The notes under the pieces were generated by a model that worked only from the letters and a program-made list of their open reading frames with translations, ran no database searches and was not told the origin of the DNA. A DNA stretch of 7,056 nt from an uncultured Gemella sp. (GTDB taxonomy: Bacteria > Bacillota > Bacilli > Staphylococcales > Gemellaceae): contig CALHQV010000194.1 of NCBI GenBank assembly GCA_938038035.1, positions 1-7,056 on the forward strand. Direction: 5' to 3'. Positions 1-6,976 of the stretch are shown in pieces (within the stretch, counting starts at the first letter, position 1; the number at the start of each line of letters is the position of its first letter). The translations under genes and the position numbers were made by a program.

Positions 1-1
1 A

Positions 2-874
2 GAGGAATATCAATCAAAAGAAACCGCCGAGGAGAAACTAAAAAATAATGAGATTGACACTATAATTTCTTACGATAACAATACTTATACGGTAACTCAC
101 GCTAACATAGACTCTACGAAAACTATACAAGCCCAACAAGTTTTAAAAAATTCTATAAAAGCATCAGAAGTGAAAAATTTGATAGAAGTTGTTAAAAAAG
201 TAAATCCTAAATTAGGTGAAAATAAACAAGAACCTGAAATTAAGGAATATTATAACTATAGTAACGCAGATTCGACATTTTTCAATAAAGTTGCACCTAC
301 TTTAATTGCTTATATCATATTCTTCTATGTGTTTCTAATCTCTGGTATGGCACTATTAAAAGAACGTAATAGCGGAACTTTAGATAGACTTTTAGCAACT
401 CCAGTGAAAAGAAGTGAAATCGTCTTAGGTTATGTATTATCTTATAGCTCATTAGCCATAATTCAAACTATTATCGTCACTTTATCATCTGTATATTTAT
501 TAAATATTGAAGTTACTGGAAATCCATTTTATGTTATAATAGTTAATGTATTACTAGCAATGGTTGCCTTAACGTTAGGTTTACTAATCTCTACGATAGC
601 AAAATCAGAATTTCAAATGATGCAGTTCGTTCCGGTAATAGTTATTCCACAAATGTTCTTTTCAGGAATTGTATCTGTTGAAAGTATGGGGAAAATAGCT
701 GTCTATATTAGTAAAATCTTACCTGTTACCTACGCTAGTGACGGTTTAAGCAAAATAATTTTAGAAGGTAAAAATCTTCTTACGATTAAAAATGATATAA
801 TAGTTCTACTTGCACTTTGTATCCTTCTAATAATCCTTAATATTCTAGGCTTAAAACGATATAGAAAAGTTTAA
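2..874 (+). CDS. ABC-2 type transporter permease, C-terminal part (5' end outside window)
   Basis: The reading frame is open from base 2, so this is the last 290 or so residues of a larger protein. The GTG at 170 is an internal codon, not a start. The first ~90 visible residues are hydrophilic (containing ISYDNNTYTVTHANIDS) and fit the large extracellular loop between TM1 and TM2 of ABC-2 permeases. Then come about five membrane segments (visible residues ~97-119, 139-168, 176-198, 206-224 and 264-284). The stretch ALLKERNSGTLDRLLATPVK (visible ~117-136) is the conserved cytosolic segment of this family that couples to the ATPase. The protein should be the membrane half of an ATP-driven exporter of drugs, lipids or peptides; substrate unknown. 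The ATPase gene is expected upstream. A TetR-family gene follows after 19 bases with no terminator between, implying co-transcription. Confidence 0.88.
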   Translation, partial: EEYQSKETAEEKLKNNEIDTIISYDNNTYTVTHANIDSTKTIQAQQVLKNSIKASEVKNLIEVVKKVNPKLGENKQEPEIKEYYNYSNADSTFFNKVAPTLIAYIIFFYVFLISGMALLKERNSGTLDRLLATPVKRSEIVLGYVLSYSSLAIIQTIIVTLSSVYLLNIEVTGNPFYVIIVNVLLAMVALTLGLLISTIAKSEFQMMQFVPVIVIPQMFFSGIVSVESMGKIAVYISKILPVTYASDGLSKIILEGKNLLTIKNDIIVLLALCILLIILNILGLKRYRKV

Positions 875-893
875 AAAACAATAGGAGACTCTT

Positions 894-1532
894 ATGACTG
901 AAAATATCTTAAAATCTTACTTTAGCATATCTCATGACGAAACCCTGCCACCCGGTAAGAAAAAAACAATAGAAGCTACGATTAAATTATTCGCAAAACA
1001 AGGATACCATGGAACTTCTACGCTTCAAATCGCTAAAGAAGCAGGCGTTAGTCAAGCGACCGTATTCAAGTACTTTAAAACTAAAGAAGATTTATTGCAT
1101 TCAATAATAGTCCCTGTTATTCCTACATTATTTTTAAATTTTCTAAAAAGAACTCAAAATACTAACTCCCTTAAAGAATTAATCAGTTATGTTGTAGAAG
1201 ATCGCATGGTTTTCCTAAAAGAAAATAAGGATATTGTAAAAATAATCTACTCAGAAGTATTAACAAATGAAGATTTTAAAACACAACTTATTGACTCTTT
1301 AAAAATAACATTTGAAAAAATAGACTTCAAAGCTATATTACAAACATATAAAAAAAATAATCCTGAAGTTAACGAAAACTTATCAACAGCCGAAATAATT
1401 CGTTCATTCGCAGGACCTATTTCTACGTACTCAGTCCAAAGATTTATTCTTTTTGAGAACATTCCATGCCCTACTGAGGAGCATGATCTACAATTTATTA
1501 AACAACAAATCTATAAAAATTTAACAAAGTAG
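894..1532 (+). CDS. TetR/AcrR-family transcriptional repressor
   Basis: A 212-residue protein, normal length for the family. The N-terminal DNA-binding domain spans about residues 22-70: helix 1 KKKTIEATIKLFAKQG, then the helix-turn-helix TSTLQIAKEAGVSQATVFKYF (about 41-61) followed by KTKEDLL, the typical end of TetR domains. The rest (about 75-212) is helical, with no recognisable ligand signature, as usual in this family. The start ATG has AGGAG at 883-887, six bases upstream. The gene sits 19 bases after the ABC-2 permease gene and is probably in the same transcript, so I infer that it represses its own exporter operon from an operator upstream of the window, released by a transported or toxic ligand. 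Its TAG stop is the first triplet of the terminator stem. Confidence 0.92.
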   Translation: MTENILKSYFSISHDETLPPGKKKTIEATIKLFAKQGYHGTSTLQIAKEAGVSQATVFKYFKTKEDLLHSIIVPVIPTLFLNFLKRTQNTNSLKELISYVVEDRMVFLKENKDIVKIIYSEVLTNEDFKTQLIDSLKITFEKIDFKAILQTYKKNNPEVNENLSTAEIIRSFAGPISTYSVQRFILFENIPCPTEEHDLQFIKQQIYKNLTK

Positions 1533-1577
1533 AAAGAAAGAGGAACTTGGTATTTTCCAAGTTCCTCTTTCTTTCTA
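1530..1577. terminator. Bidirectional Rho-independent terminator between convergent genes, containing both stop codons
   Basis: The left arm 1530-1550 and right arm 1557-1577 are perfect reverse complements over 21 bp, around a 6-base loop (TATTTT). Each strand reads A-rich in the 5' arm and pyrimidine/T-rich in the 3' arm, so it can terminate transcription both ways. The outermost triplet of each arm is a stop codon in frame: TAG of the TetR gene at 1530-1532, and CTA at 1575-1577, the TAG of the convergent ABC gene. The T-tract is broken by C residues and lies within the stem rather than after it. Confidence 0.9.
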
Positions 1578-3185
1578 TTCACCTAATCTAATCACCTTAT
1601 CACAGATTGATAATGTTGATTTATTGTGTGAAATTATTATTGTTATCTTATCTTTTTTACTTTCTTCTAAAGCTTTTAGTACTTCGATTTCACTAAAGAT
1701 ATCGATATTCGCTGTTGCTTCATCAAGAATCAGAAGCTTACTATCATTGTAGAATGAACGAGCTACTGATAAACGTTGTTTTTGTCCAGAACTTATGTTC
1801 GAACTTCTCTCTCCAACGATTTCATTTTCACGACGTTTCAAGCTATCTACAAAATTTCTTAAATTAGTTTTTCTTAAAGATGAATCTAACTCTTCTTTAT
1901 CTAAATCTTTCTCGAAGAATGTGATGTTATCCTTGATTTTCGCATTGAATAAGTAACTATCTTGCAGAATTATCGAGCTATTTTCTCTAAAGTAGCGGTT
2001 ATCTATCTCTCTTAGATCAACACCATCGATAGTAATATTACCTTCCATGTTTTCATCTGAGATAAATTTCATAATAAGTTTCGCTATTGTAGATTTACCA
2101 CAACCACTAGGCCCACTTAATCCGATAATCTCGCCTTTTTTCACATCAAAGCTTAGATTATCCACTACAGTATTATCAGCATAACTATATGTTAAGTTCT
2201 CAACTTTAAGTTCGTTAAAATCAACAACTACCCCTCTATTTTCCGCTTCTTCTGGCGTATTCATAAGCTCTAAAAATCTCTTTCCACTAGCCATTGTCTG
2301 ACTTAATGTTGAAGCAAGATTCCCCATGTATAAAATAGGAATAAATGATACAATAAACATCGCAACTAATGAAACAGTCACAAACTGACTATCAAGCGAA
2401 GATGCCACATAGATAAATGCCAACACCCCGATATTATAAGTTACAACATTTAGTACATTCAAATCTACTAAAAATTTATTTTTTAGATATGAACTTCTTG
2501 TCAGTTCTTCGGTTTCCATATCGATATTACGTTTTGCTTCATCGATTTTTCCATATTGCAATGTTTCAAAAATTCCGTAAGCTTCTTCTGATGAATTGTT
2601 ATTTACTTGAGTCAGTTTACGACGATAATTTTCACCAACATCTTGCCCAACATTTCTAAAACTTAACGGATACACAAGTCCAATTACAATATAAACTATT
2701 AATGCTACTAATGCTAATTTCACACTAAAGAATAATAGGAAGAAACTAACTACTAAACTTTGCACGATATAAATCATAAATGGTGTTATCGTATGCGCGT
2801 AAAAAACTTCTAATAATTCAATATCAGTCGTAATCATCGTCATATAATCACCTGAAGTATTTTTCGTAAAATTATCGACAGAGATACGTTTAAATTTTTC
2901 TAAAACTTTAACACGTAAGGCATGTAATACTTTGAATGCTACGTAGTGGTTTAAAAGTTGCTCAGTATAACTGAATAATCCTTTTAACACGGCTAAAGCA
3001 AAGATTACTACAAATAAAATTACAGCTATTGTTGTTATTTTTGTTAAAAAGAATAACGAGATGAAGTAGGTAAATACGACAAGTGTTAAGTGACCTAAAC
3101 TTCCGAATAAAGTCGCTCTAAGCAATGGACGTTTAAAATCCTGAGCAATAGCTAACAGTTGTTTTAATTCTCTTAATGATGTCAT
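1575..3185 (-). CDS. Fused ABC transporter permease/ATPase, second subunit of a probable heterodimer
   Basis: A 536-residue half-transporter with an N-terminal type-I exporter-fold membrane domain (hydrophobic segments ~26-47, 51-72, 130-155, 157-175, 244-262, 268-292) and a C-terminal ATPase. Visible ATPase motifs: A-loop Tyr335, Walker A GPSGCGKST 358-366, Q-loop Gln408, signature ISSGQ 464-468 (departs from LSGGQ), Walker B LLILDE 484-489 with catalytic Glu489, H-loop His520. The protein ends at DKVIRLGE, some 30 residues before the usual exporter tail; the stop lies in the terminator stem. The ATG overlaps the upstream gene's stop (TAATG) and has a full AAGGAGGT six bases away. Coupling to a related but distinct half-transporter implies a heterodimer. 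The Fur-like site upstream of the operon suggests an iron-linked substrate such as a siderophore or haem-related compound; this is inference. CydC-like or multidrug export are alternatives. Confidence 0.9.
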   Translation of the reverse strand: MTSLRELKQLLAIAQDFKRPLLRATLFGSLGHLTLVVFTYFISLFFLTKITTIAVILFVVIFALAVLKGLFSYTEQLLNHYVAFKVLHALRVKVLEKFKRISVDNFTKNTSGDYMTMITTDIELLEVFYAHTITPFMIYIVQSLVVSFFLLFFSVKLALVALIVYIVIGLVYPLSFRNVGQDVGENYRRKLTQVNNNSSEEAYGIFETLQYGKIDEAKRNIDMETEELTRSSYLKNKFLVDLNVLNVVTYNIGVLAFIYVASSLDSQFVTVSLVAMFIVSFIPILYMGNLASTLSQTMASGKRFLELMNTPEEAENRGVVVDFNELKVENLTYSYADNTVVDNLSFDVKKGEIIGLSGPSGCGKSTIAKLIMKFISDENMEGNITIDGVDLREIDNRYFRENSSIILQDSYLFNAKIKDNITFFEKDLDKEELDSSLRKTNLRNFVDSLKRRENEIVGERSSNISSGQKQRLSVARSFYNDSKLLILDEATANIDIFSEIEVLKALEESKKDKITIIISHNKSTLSICDKVIRLGE

Positions 3186-4906
3186 TACTCTACCTCCTTA
3201 GCTAAAAATTTTGATTTCAGTTGTTGTTGGTCTGTGAACAATCTTCTATAAAGTGAATTTTCTTCAATCAGCTTATCATGTGTTCCTTCTTCGATAATTT
3301 TCTTATCTTTTAAAACATAGATATTATCTGCATTTGTTATAGTCTCTAAATCGTGAGAAATAACGATAATAATTTTTCCTTCTTTAATTGAATCAAAGGC
3401 ATTAAGCACGATTTCTTTACTATAATCATCAATATTTGATACAGCTTCATCAAGTATATATAAGTAAGAATCTTTCAAAATTGCTTTTGCTGCAAATAAT
3501 CTTTGTTTTTGACCACCAGAAAGATTCGCAGCTCCTATCGCAAGTTCATAATCTAGACCACCGTGTTCTTCTACAAAATCTTTAAGATTAACTTTTTCTA
3601 AAGCATTGTACATTTCTTCTTCAGTTATATTTTTACGAACACTTAAATGCTCTCTTACAGTTCCTTTAACTAAGTAACTATCATTGGTAATAAGTGTTGT
3701 TATTTTAGCCATCTCTCTAGTAGGAATACTATCAATATTGAAGTTATCATATTTTATATTTCCGCTATAGTTAGAATATAAACCTAAAATTAGTTTGATG
3801 ATAGTAGATTTACCACTTCCACTTTCTCCTACTAAGGCTGTTCTTGTACCCGGTTTAAAAATCATATTGATATTCTCTAAAGTCGTCTCCTCACCATAAG
3901 AGAAGCTCACATTGTTCAGAACAACATTCTTCCCAGCTTCTACCTCGATGGTCTCGTCTTTTTCTTGTTCCGGATGATCAAGAAGTTTATAGATATTATC
4001 TAACTCAACATTCCCTTTCATCGAAATGTGGAACAAGCCACCTAGTGCACGTAATGGTTTAAAACATTCTAAAGAAGCTACAATTACGAAAACAATAAGC
4101 TTCTGATCTTTCACCACAAAAATAGCAATGATTGATAAAACAAAAATAGAAACATAAGTAATAGCATCCATCACATTAATAGAATTAAGTTGGTGACGAA
4201 GTAACGCCATCGTTGATTTTCTATATTTTGCACTACGAGTATCAACATCACTCGCTACATTATCTTCTTTACCATAAATTTTTGCCGTTGTGAAACCTGA
4301 TAATCTATCGTAGAATACCTCTGATAAACTTAAGAAATCACTGAAGTTCTTTTTATTAGCCTTTTTAGACTTCTTAATAATAATCATAATAGACACAGGA
4401 ATAAGCGGATATAGTAACAACATCGCTATAAATAGCAGAATATGAATCTTCCCATAAATCACAAATGAGCTAAGCACTATAAATAATGTCGCAAACATTT
4501 GTGGTACAAACTTATTGAAATAAAATTCAATATTCACAATCGATGAAGAATTCATCACAAGAAGACTACCAGTATTTACTGCTTCTGTGTAATTTAACGA
4601 AAGTTTTTCTACTTTGTTGTAAATCTCTTTCCTTAATGTATTTCTAACCTGTTTAGAAATTTTGTGACTAAAGTAATTATCCCCTGTTGTAGCTCCATAA
4701 TAAACTACTAAACCTATTACCGTCTTTAAGATAAAGCCTAACATAGCTCCATTTCTACTCTCTTCACCTAGTGAATAAAATAGAAAATCTACAAAGTTGT
4801 AGATAAAAAATAGCGAGCACCAAAAGGCAACAAGTTTAAGAATCGCTACGAGATATACTTCCTTTTTGATATTGAAGAGAGCCATCGCTCTACCGTCTAT
4901 CTTCAT
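3185..4906 (-). CDS. Fused ABC transporter permease/ATPase, first subunit of a probable heterodimer
   Basis: A 573-residue half-transporter: membrane domain with hydrophobic segments at ~17-43, 52-71, 129-151, 153-178, 248-265 and 270-290, then an ATPase with A-loop Tyr337, Walker A GESGSGKST 360-368, LSGGQ 462-466, Walker B YLYILDE 481-487 with Glu487, and H-loop His518. Two oddities: the Q-loop position is Asn408 (ITNDSYL, where families usually have PQD), and the GERG element before the signature is replaced (AIGAAN). Unlike its partner it keeps the C-terminal IIEEGTHDKLI tail. The start ATG has AAGGAG at 4912-4917, five bases upstream; the second Met (codon 8) has no such site. It is the first gene of the operon, behind a leader with a Fur-like box. 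YbtPQ and IrtAB are iron-siderophore importers built this way, so an iron role is plausible; substrate and direction are not readable from sequence alone. Confidence 0.9.
   Translation of the reverse strand: MKIDGRAMALFNIKKEVYLVAILKLVAFWCSLFFIYNFVDFLFYSLGEESRNGAMLGFILKTVIGLVVYYGATTGDNYFSHKISKQVRNTLRKEIYNKVEKLSLNYTEAVNTGSLLVMNSSSIVNIEFYFNKFVPQMFATLFIVLSSFVIYGKIHILLFIAMLLLYPLIPVSIMIIIKKSKKANKKNFSDFLSLSEVFYDRLSGFTTAKIYGKEDNVASDVDTRSAKYRKSTMALLRHQLNSINVMDAITYVSIFVLSIIAIFVVKDQKLIVFVIVASLECFKPLRALGGLFHISMKGNVELDNIYKLLDHPEQEKDETIEVEAGKNVVLNNVSFSYGEETTLENINMIFKPGTRTALVGESGSGKSTIIKLILGLYSNYSGNIKYDNFNIDSIPTREMAKITTLITNDSYLVKGTVREHLSVRKNITEEEMYNALEKVNLKDFVEEHGGLDYELAIGAANLSGGQKQRLFAAKAILKDSYLYILDEAVSNIDDYSKEIVLNAFDSIKEGKIIIVISHDLETITNADNIYVLKDKKIIEEGTHDKLIEENSLYRRLFTDQQQLKSKFLAKEVE
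3192..3199 (-). promoter_or_regulatory. Strong ribosome binding site of the second ABC subunit, inside the upstream gene
   Basis: On the - strand this reads AAGGAGGT, a full anti-16S match, six bases before the ATG at 3183-3185. It lies within the last codons of the first ABC gene, whose TAA shares its last A with the ATG. It fixes the start and suggests both re-initiation and independent loading, giving equal subunit amounts. Confidence 0.9.
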
Positions 4907-4948
4907 AATATCTCCTTATTTAATTTCAAATTTAGATTTATTTTACAC

Positions 4949-5027
4949 AAAAAGAGTAAAAAAACTAACAGAGAATTTCAATTGTTTTCTATAAGAAATC
5001 CAACATTCACTCTTTTTATGAAAAAGG
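4949..5027 (-). other. Leader segment with mutually exclusive pairings upstream of the ABC operon
   Basis: In the - strand transcript, AAAAAGAGT (5017-5009) can pair in two ways: its AAAAAG with CTTTTT just upstream (5026-5021, 3-base loop), or all nine bases with ACTCTTTTT downstream (4957-4949). Between them is another small hairpin, TTTCT-TAT-AGAAA. A run of seven T (4964-4958) precedes the distal arm. This resembles an attenuator layout, but all stems are AT-rich and weak, no known riboswitch or T-box consensus is recognisable, and chance in such AT-rich DNA is a real possibility. Confidence 0.3.
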
Positions 5028-5043
5028 TTCTAGTTACCTATGT

Positions 5044-5058
5044 TGATATTAATTATCA
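5044..5058. promoter_or_regulatory. Putative Fur box (iron-responsive operator)
   Basis: TGATATTAATTATCA matches the Bacillus-type 7-1-7 Fur consensus TGATAATNATTATCA at every defined position except one (T for A at position 6). The palindrome extends one more base on each side (5043-5059). The G and C at positions 2 and 14 favour Fur over PerR (TTATAATNATTATAA) or Zur (TCGTAATNATTACGA). It lies roughly +7 to +21 from the start site predicted by the TATAAT at 5072-5077, so bound repressor would block the promoter of the two ABC genes when iron is plentiful. The only downstream genes in reach are those two. Confidence 0.72.
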
Positions 5059-5071
5059 ATTGCACTTTTTT

Positions 5072-5100
5072 ATTATACTATATAGATAAATTAAAAGATA
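5072..5100 (-). promoter_or_regulatory. Probable promoter of the two-gene ABC operon
   Basis: On the - strand there is a perfect TATAAT at 5077-5072. The region 17 bp further upstream (5100-5095) reads TATCTT, a poor match to TTGACA, so the -35 is weak or activator/UP-element dependent. The predicted start near 5065 would give a leader of about 155-160 bases before the ATG at 4906. The adjoining Fur-like palindrome supports this being the regulated promoter. Confidence 0.55.
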
Positions 5101-5107
5101 GCTTTAA

Positions 5108-5270
5108 CGTTTATTGTTACGAAAATGTTCAAATTTGTTGAGAATGTTCGGAAAACGGAGTTTTTTCTTGTTTACACCAACTCTTTATATTTTAAGATTT
5201 TGTGTGCGTAGGATGTACAGTCTGTCTTTGCTTATTAAATTGTGTGTTCCCTTCAAAAAGACAATAAACG
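5108..5270. repeat. Segment bounded by a 10-bp inverted repeat, possible small non-coding element
   Basis: CGTTTATTGT at 5108-5117 is the exact reverse complement of ACAATAAACG at 5261-5270, enclosing 143 bases with no gene. The size and layout would suit a miniature element or dispersed intergenic repeat, but no target-site duplication is evident and ten bases of AT-rich match could be chance. Confidence 0.25.
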
Positions 5271-5302
5271 ACTTTTATTCTTTTTATCTTACTTTTATTC
5301 TT
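5271..5302. repeat. 12-base direct repeat, 20-base period
   Basis: ACTTTTATTCTT occurs at 5271-5282 and again at 5291-5302. The copies are exact and sit in a pyrimidine-rich tract; function unknown, possibly simple slippage-type duplication. Confidence 0.6.
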
Positions 5303-5345
5303 ATATTTCCCATTTTGTAAGAACAAAAGTCCACGGCTACACAGT

Positions 5346-5387
5346 AAAAAAAGAGGGGAAAATTTTTTAAAAATCTTACCCTCTTTT
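5346..5387 (-). terminator. Rho-independent terminator of the third ABC gene
   Basis: In the - strand transcript AAAAGAGGG (5387-5379) pairs with CCCTCTTTT (5357-5349), a 9-bp stem, and the T run continues to 5346 (seven T in total). The 21-base loop is AT-rich and can fold further. It begins four bases after the stop codon of the gene at 5392-5394, and separates that gene from the two-gene ABC operon downstream. Confidence 0.82.
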
Positions 5388-5391
5388 CCAT

Positions 5392-6963
5392 CTAGCTTCC
5401 TAATATTATTATTTTATCTGCTAAGTTTTCAATTTTTTCACTATTTCTATGAGTTATCATAATAACTGTAGATTCTTTGTCATTTAATATTATTTCCTCA
5501 ATATCATCTGCCAACTTACTATCTAAATTAGCCGTCCCTTCGTCGATTATGAATACATCTTTTTTATGATATAAACTTCTCGCTAATCCTAATCTCTGCA
5601 ACTGTCCACCCGATAAAGCTAAGTTTTTATTGTCTAGTATTGTATTTTCTTTTTCTTCTAAATTATCAACAACCTCGACTAGCTTACAGTTTTCCAGAAC
5701 TTCTCTAAATAACTTGTCGTTATATTCTTTATTTAAAATAATATTATCCTTGATCGATAAATTTAATAATTGCACTTTTTGATTCATCGTAGAAATTGCC
5801 GCTTTAATATCAAATTGTTTTAATTCTCTATTATCCCATTCTACACTTCCTTCGTAGTTCTTTAAATCACCATTTAAAATATTGATTAGCGTCGATTTAC
5901 CACTACCACTTTTACCTTTTATTAAATACTTCTTGTTTTTCTCAAAAGTTAAATTAGGAAATTCTACCGTTTTATCTGGATAGTTATATTTAACATTAGA
6001 AACTACAATCGCCTTATCTAATTTTTCTACTCTCGGTAATCTTTGCTCTTCTTTAATTTCTGGGTACTTATTCAATAACTCATTTGCAGAAGCGAAATTC
6101 GGATATAGCTCGATTACTTTTGTCAATCCTCCAAAGAATTCCCCTGTATAACCTGATATCGCAAATATCATCGCAAATTCAATATACCCTTTATATGCGA
6201 AATATCCCGCTATGAAAATCAAAGCGATTTGGTTACCTGCATTTATTGTCACATTCAATCCTTGTAAAGTCATAATAGATTTTTTTCTATTAACTTTAGC
6301 ATTTTTTATATTTTTTGAACCTACATTTACAATTCTATCTAATAAATTCAACGCAGAAAAGTTGTTTAGCATTTCTGAACTAGCCAGCGCATTCTCTAAA
6401 TCCTTATTGAAATCTTCTGTAGCTTTTGAAATGTCTTTTGTCGTTGTTTTTATCGCTTTGTTGAAATACTTAGGTAGAACCATCATTAATAAAGACAATG
6501 CAAGCGAGATAATAAATAACGTAATATTCACCTTAAGTAGTGCAATTGTTGAGATAACAACTAAAGATATACTGTAAATCGCAAATAAACAATTAGCCGC
6601 ATATTGCTCAAACTGCTGGATATCAGTAGTATTTAAAGCTATACATTCTGCTCCATTATTATGTTTCTCGTTATAAACTAACTTTTTCTTGAAATCTTCA
6701 ATCGCTGTTTTTCTAAGACTTGTAGAAAAATTTTGAATCAACTTTTCAACGTATATCGCTCTGAAATAACCCAATGTATTCAAAACAACATATATCAACA
6801 TAACTACAATAGTCGCCGACACCATAAATCTTAAGTTTTTATCTACCGTCGCTTGTATAATCAAACTAAATCCATAAGACGTCGCAACCTGTGTTGCTGC
6901 GCATAATACCGTAATAATAAATACTAGTATGCTATATTTTTGTTTAAATAATAACTTAAACAC
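5392..6963 (-). CDS. Fused ABC transporter permease/ATPase, third and separately transcribed
   Basis: A half-transporter of about 523 residues (numbering from the GTG at 6963-6961): hydrophobic segments ~10-32, 47-70, 123-142, 146-164, 242-261 and 262-279, then an ATPase with A-loop Tyr328, Walker A GKSGSGKST 350-358, Q-loop Gln395, LSGGQ 450-454, Walker B VFIIDE with Asp474/Glu475, and His505. All catalytic residues are present, so a homodimer could work, or an unseen partner lies beyond the window. The segment before the signature lacks GERG, and the protein stops at ADKIIILGS, without the usual C-terminal tail. I chose the GTG at 6963 because TAGGAG ends eight bases before it. ATG 6969 is only two bases from that site, and GTG 6981 has only AAGGA twelve bases upstream. 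Distinct from the two-gene pair; substrate unknown. Confidence 0.88.
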   Translation of the reverse strand: MFKLLFKQKYSILVFIITVLCAATQVATSYGFSLIIQATVDKNLRFMVSATIVVMLIYVVLNTLGYFRAIYVEKLIQNFSTSLRKTAIEDFKKKLVYNEKHNNGAECIALNTTDIQQFEQYAANCLFAIYSISLVVISTIALLKVNITLFIISLALSLLMMVLPKYFNKAIKTTTKDISKATEDFNKDLENALASSEMLNNFSALNLLDRIVNVGSKNIKNAKVNRKKSIMTLQGLNVTINAGNQIALIFIAGYFAYKGYIEFAMIFAISGYTGEFFGGLTKVIELYPNFASANELLNKYPEIKEEQRLPRVEKLDKAIVVSNVKYNYPDKTVEFPNLTFEKNKKYLIKGKSGSGKSTLINILNGDLKNYEGSVEWDNRELKQFDIKAAISTMNQKVQLLNLSIKDNIILNKEYNDKLFREVLENCKLVEVVDNLEEKENTILDNKNLALSGGQLQRLGLARSLYHKKDVFIIDEGTANLDSKLADDIEEIILNDKESTVIMITHRNSEKIENLADKIIILGS

Positions 6964-6971
6964 GATCATCA

Positions 6972-6976
6972 CTCCT
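6972..6976 (-). promoter_or_regulatory. Ribosome binding site deciding the start of the third ABC gene
   Basis: The - strand reads AGGAG here. The distance to the GTG at 6963 is eight bases (good), to ATG 6969 two bases (too short), and a frame starting at GTG 6981 would translate through it. The start is therefore most likely 6963, though an upstream start cannot be excluded. Confidence 0.55.

Larger units (their letters stand above)
5101..5345. other. Intergenic stretch without a credible gene
   Basis: No reading frame here has a ribosome binding site, family motif or gene-like composition; a 68-codon + strand frame (5114-5320) begins at TTG and looks like chance. The stretch contains short repeats: AATGTTC at 5124-5130 and 5143-5149 (19-base step), the inverted pair CGTTTATTGT/ACAATAAACG at 5108-5117 and 5261-5270, and a 12-base tandem-like repeat at 5271-5302. 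The segment around 5200-5250 is less AT-rich than its surroundings. Confidence 0.5.

Noticed and set aside
170..874. Start of the permease gene at the GTG at 170
   Set aside because: The frame is open back to base 2 with gene-like sequence, there is no ribosome site before 170, and a start there would remove the first membrane segment expected in the family. It is a truncated gene at the window edge.
1247..1462. 71-codon frame on the - strand
   Set aside because: It lies inside the well-supported TetR gene on the opposite strand, with no motif or ribosome site.
2417..2659. 80-codon frame on the + strand
   Set aside because: Antisense to the membrane domain of the second ABC subunit; no gene features.
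1575..4906. Naming the pair cydD/cydC
   Set aside because: Tandem fused half-transporters are shared by many families, no cydAB genes are in view, and the Fur-like site points elsewhere.
4970..5012. Short leader peptide frames in the ABC operon leader (e.g. GTG AAT GTT GGA TTT)
   Set aside because: About ten codons, only a weak AAAGAG before them, and no run of regulatory codons, so a leader peptide cannot be supported.
5044..5058. Reading the palindrome as a PerR or Zur box
   Set aside because: It mismatches the PerR consensus at three positions and Zur at more, against one for Fur; still, PerR and Fur sites overlap in specificity.
5114..5320. 68-codon + strand frame in the gap between ABC loci
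   Set aside because: Starts at TTG without a ribosome binding site, has no recognisable motif, and its composition reflects the T-rich DNA; treated as chance.
6212..6577. 121-codon frame on the + strand
   Set aside because: Antisense to the membrane domain of the third ABC gene; its hydrophobicity mirrors that region.
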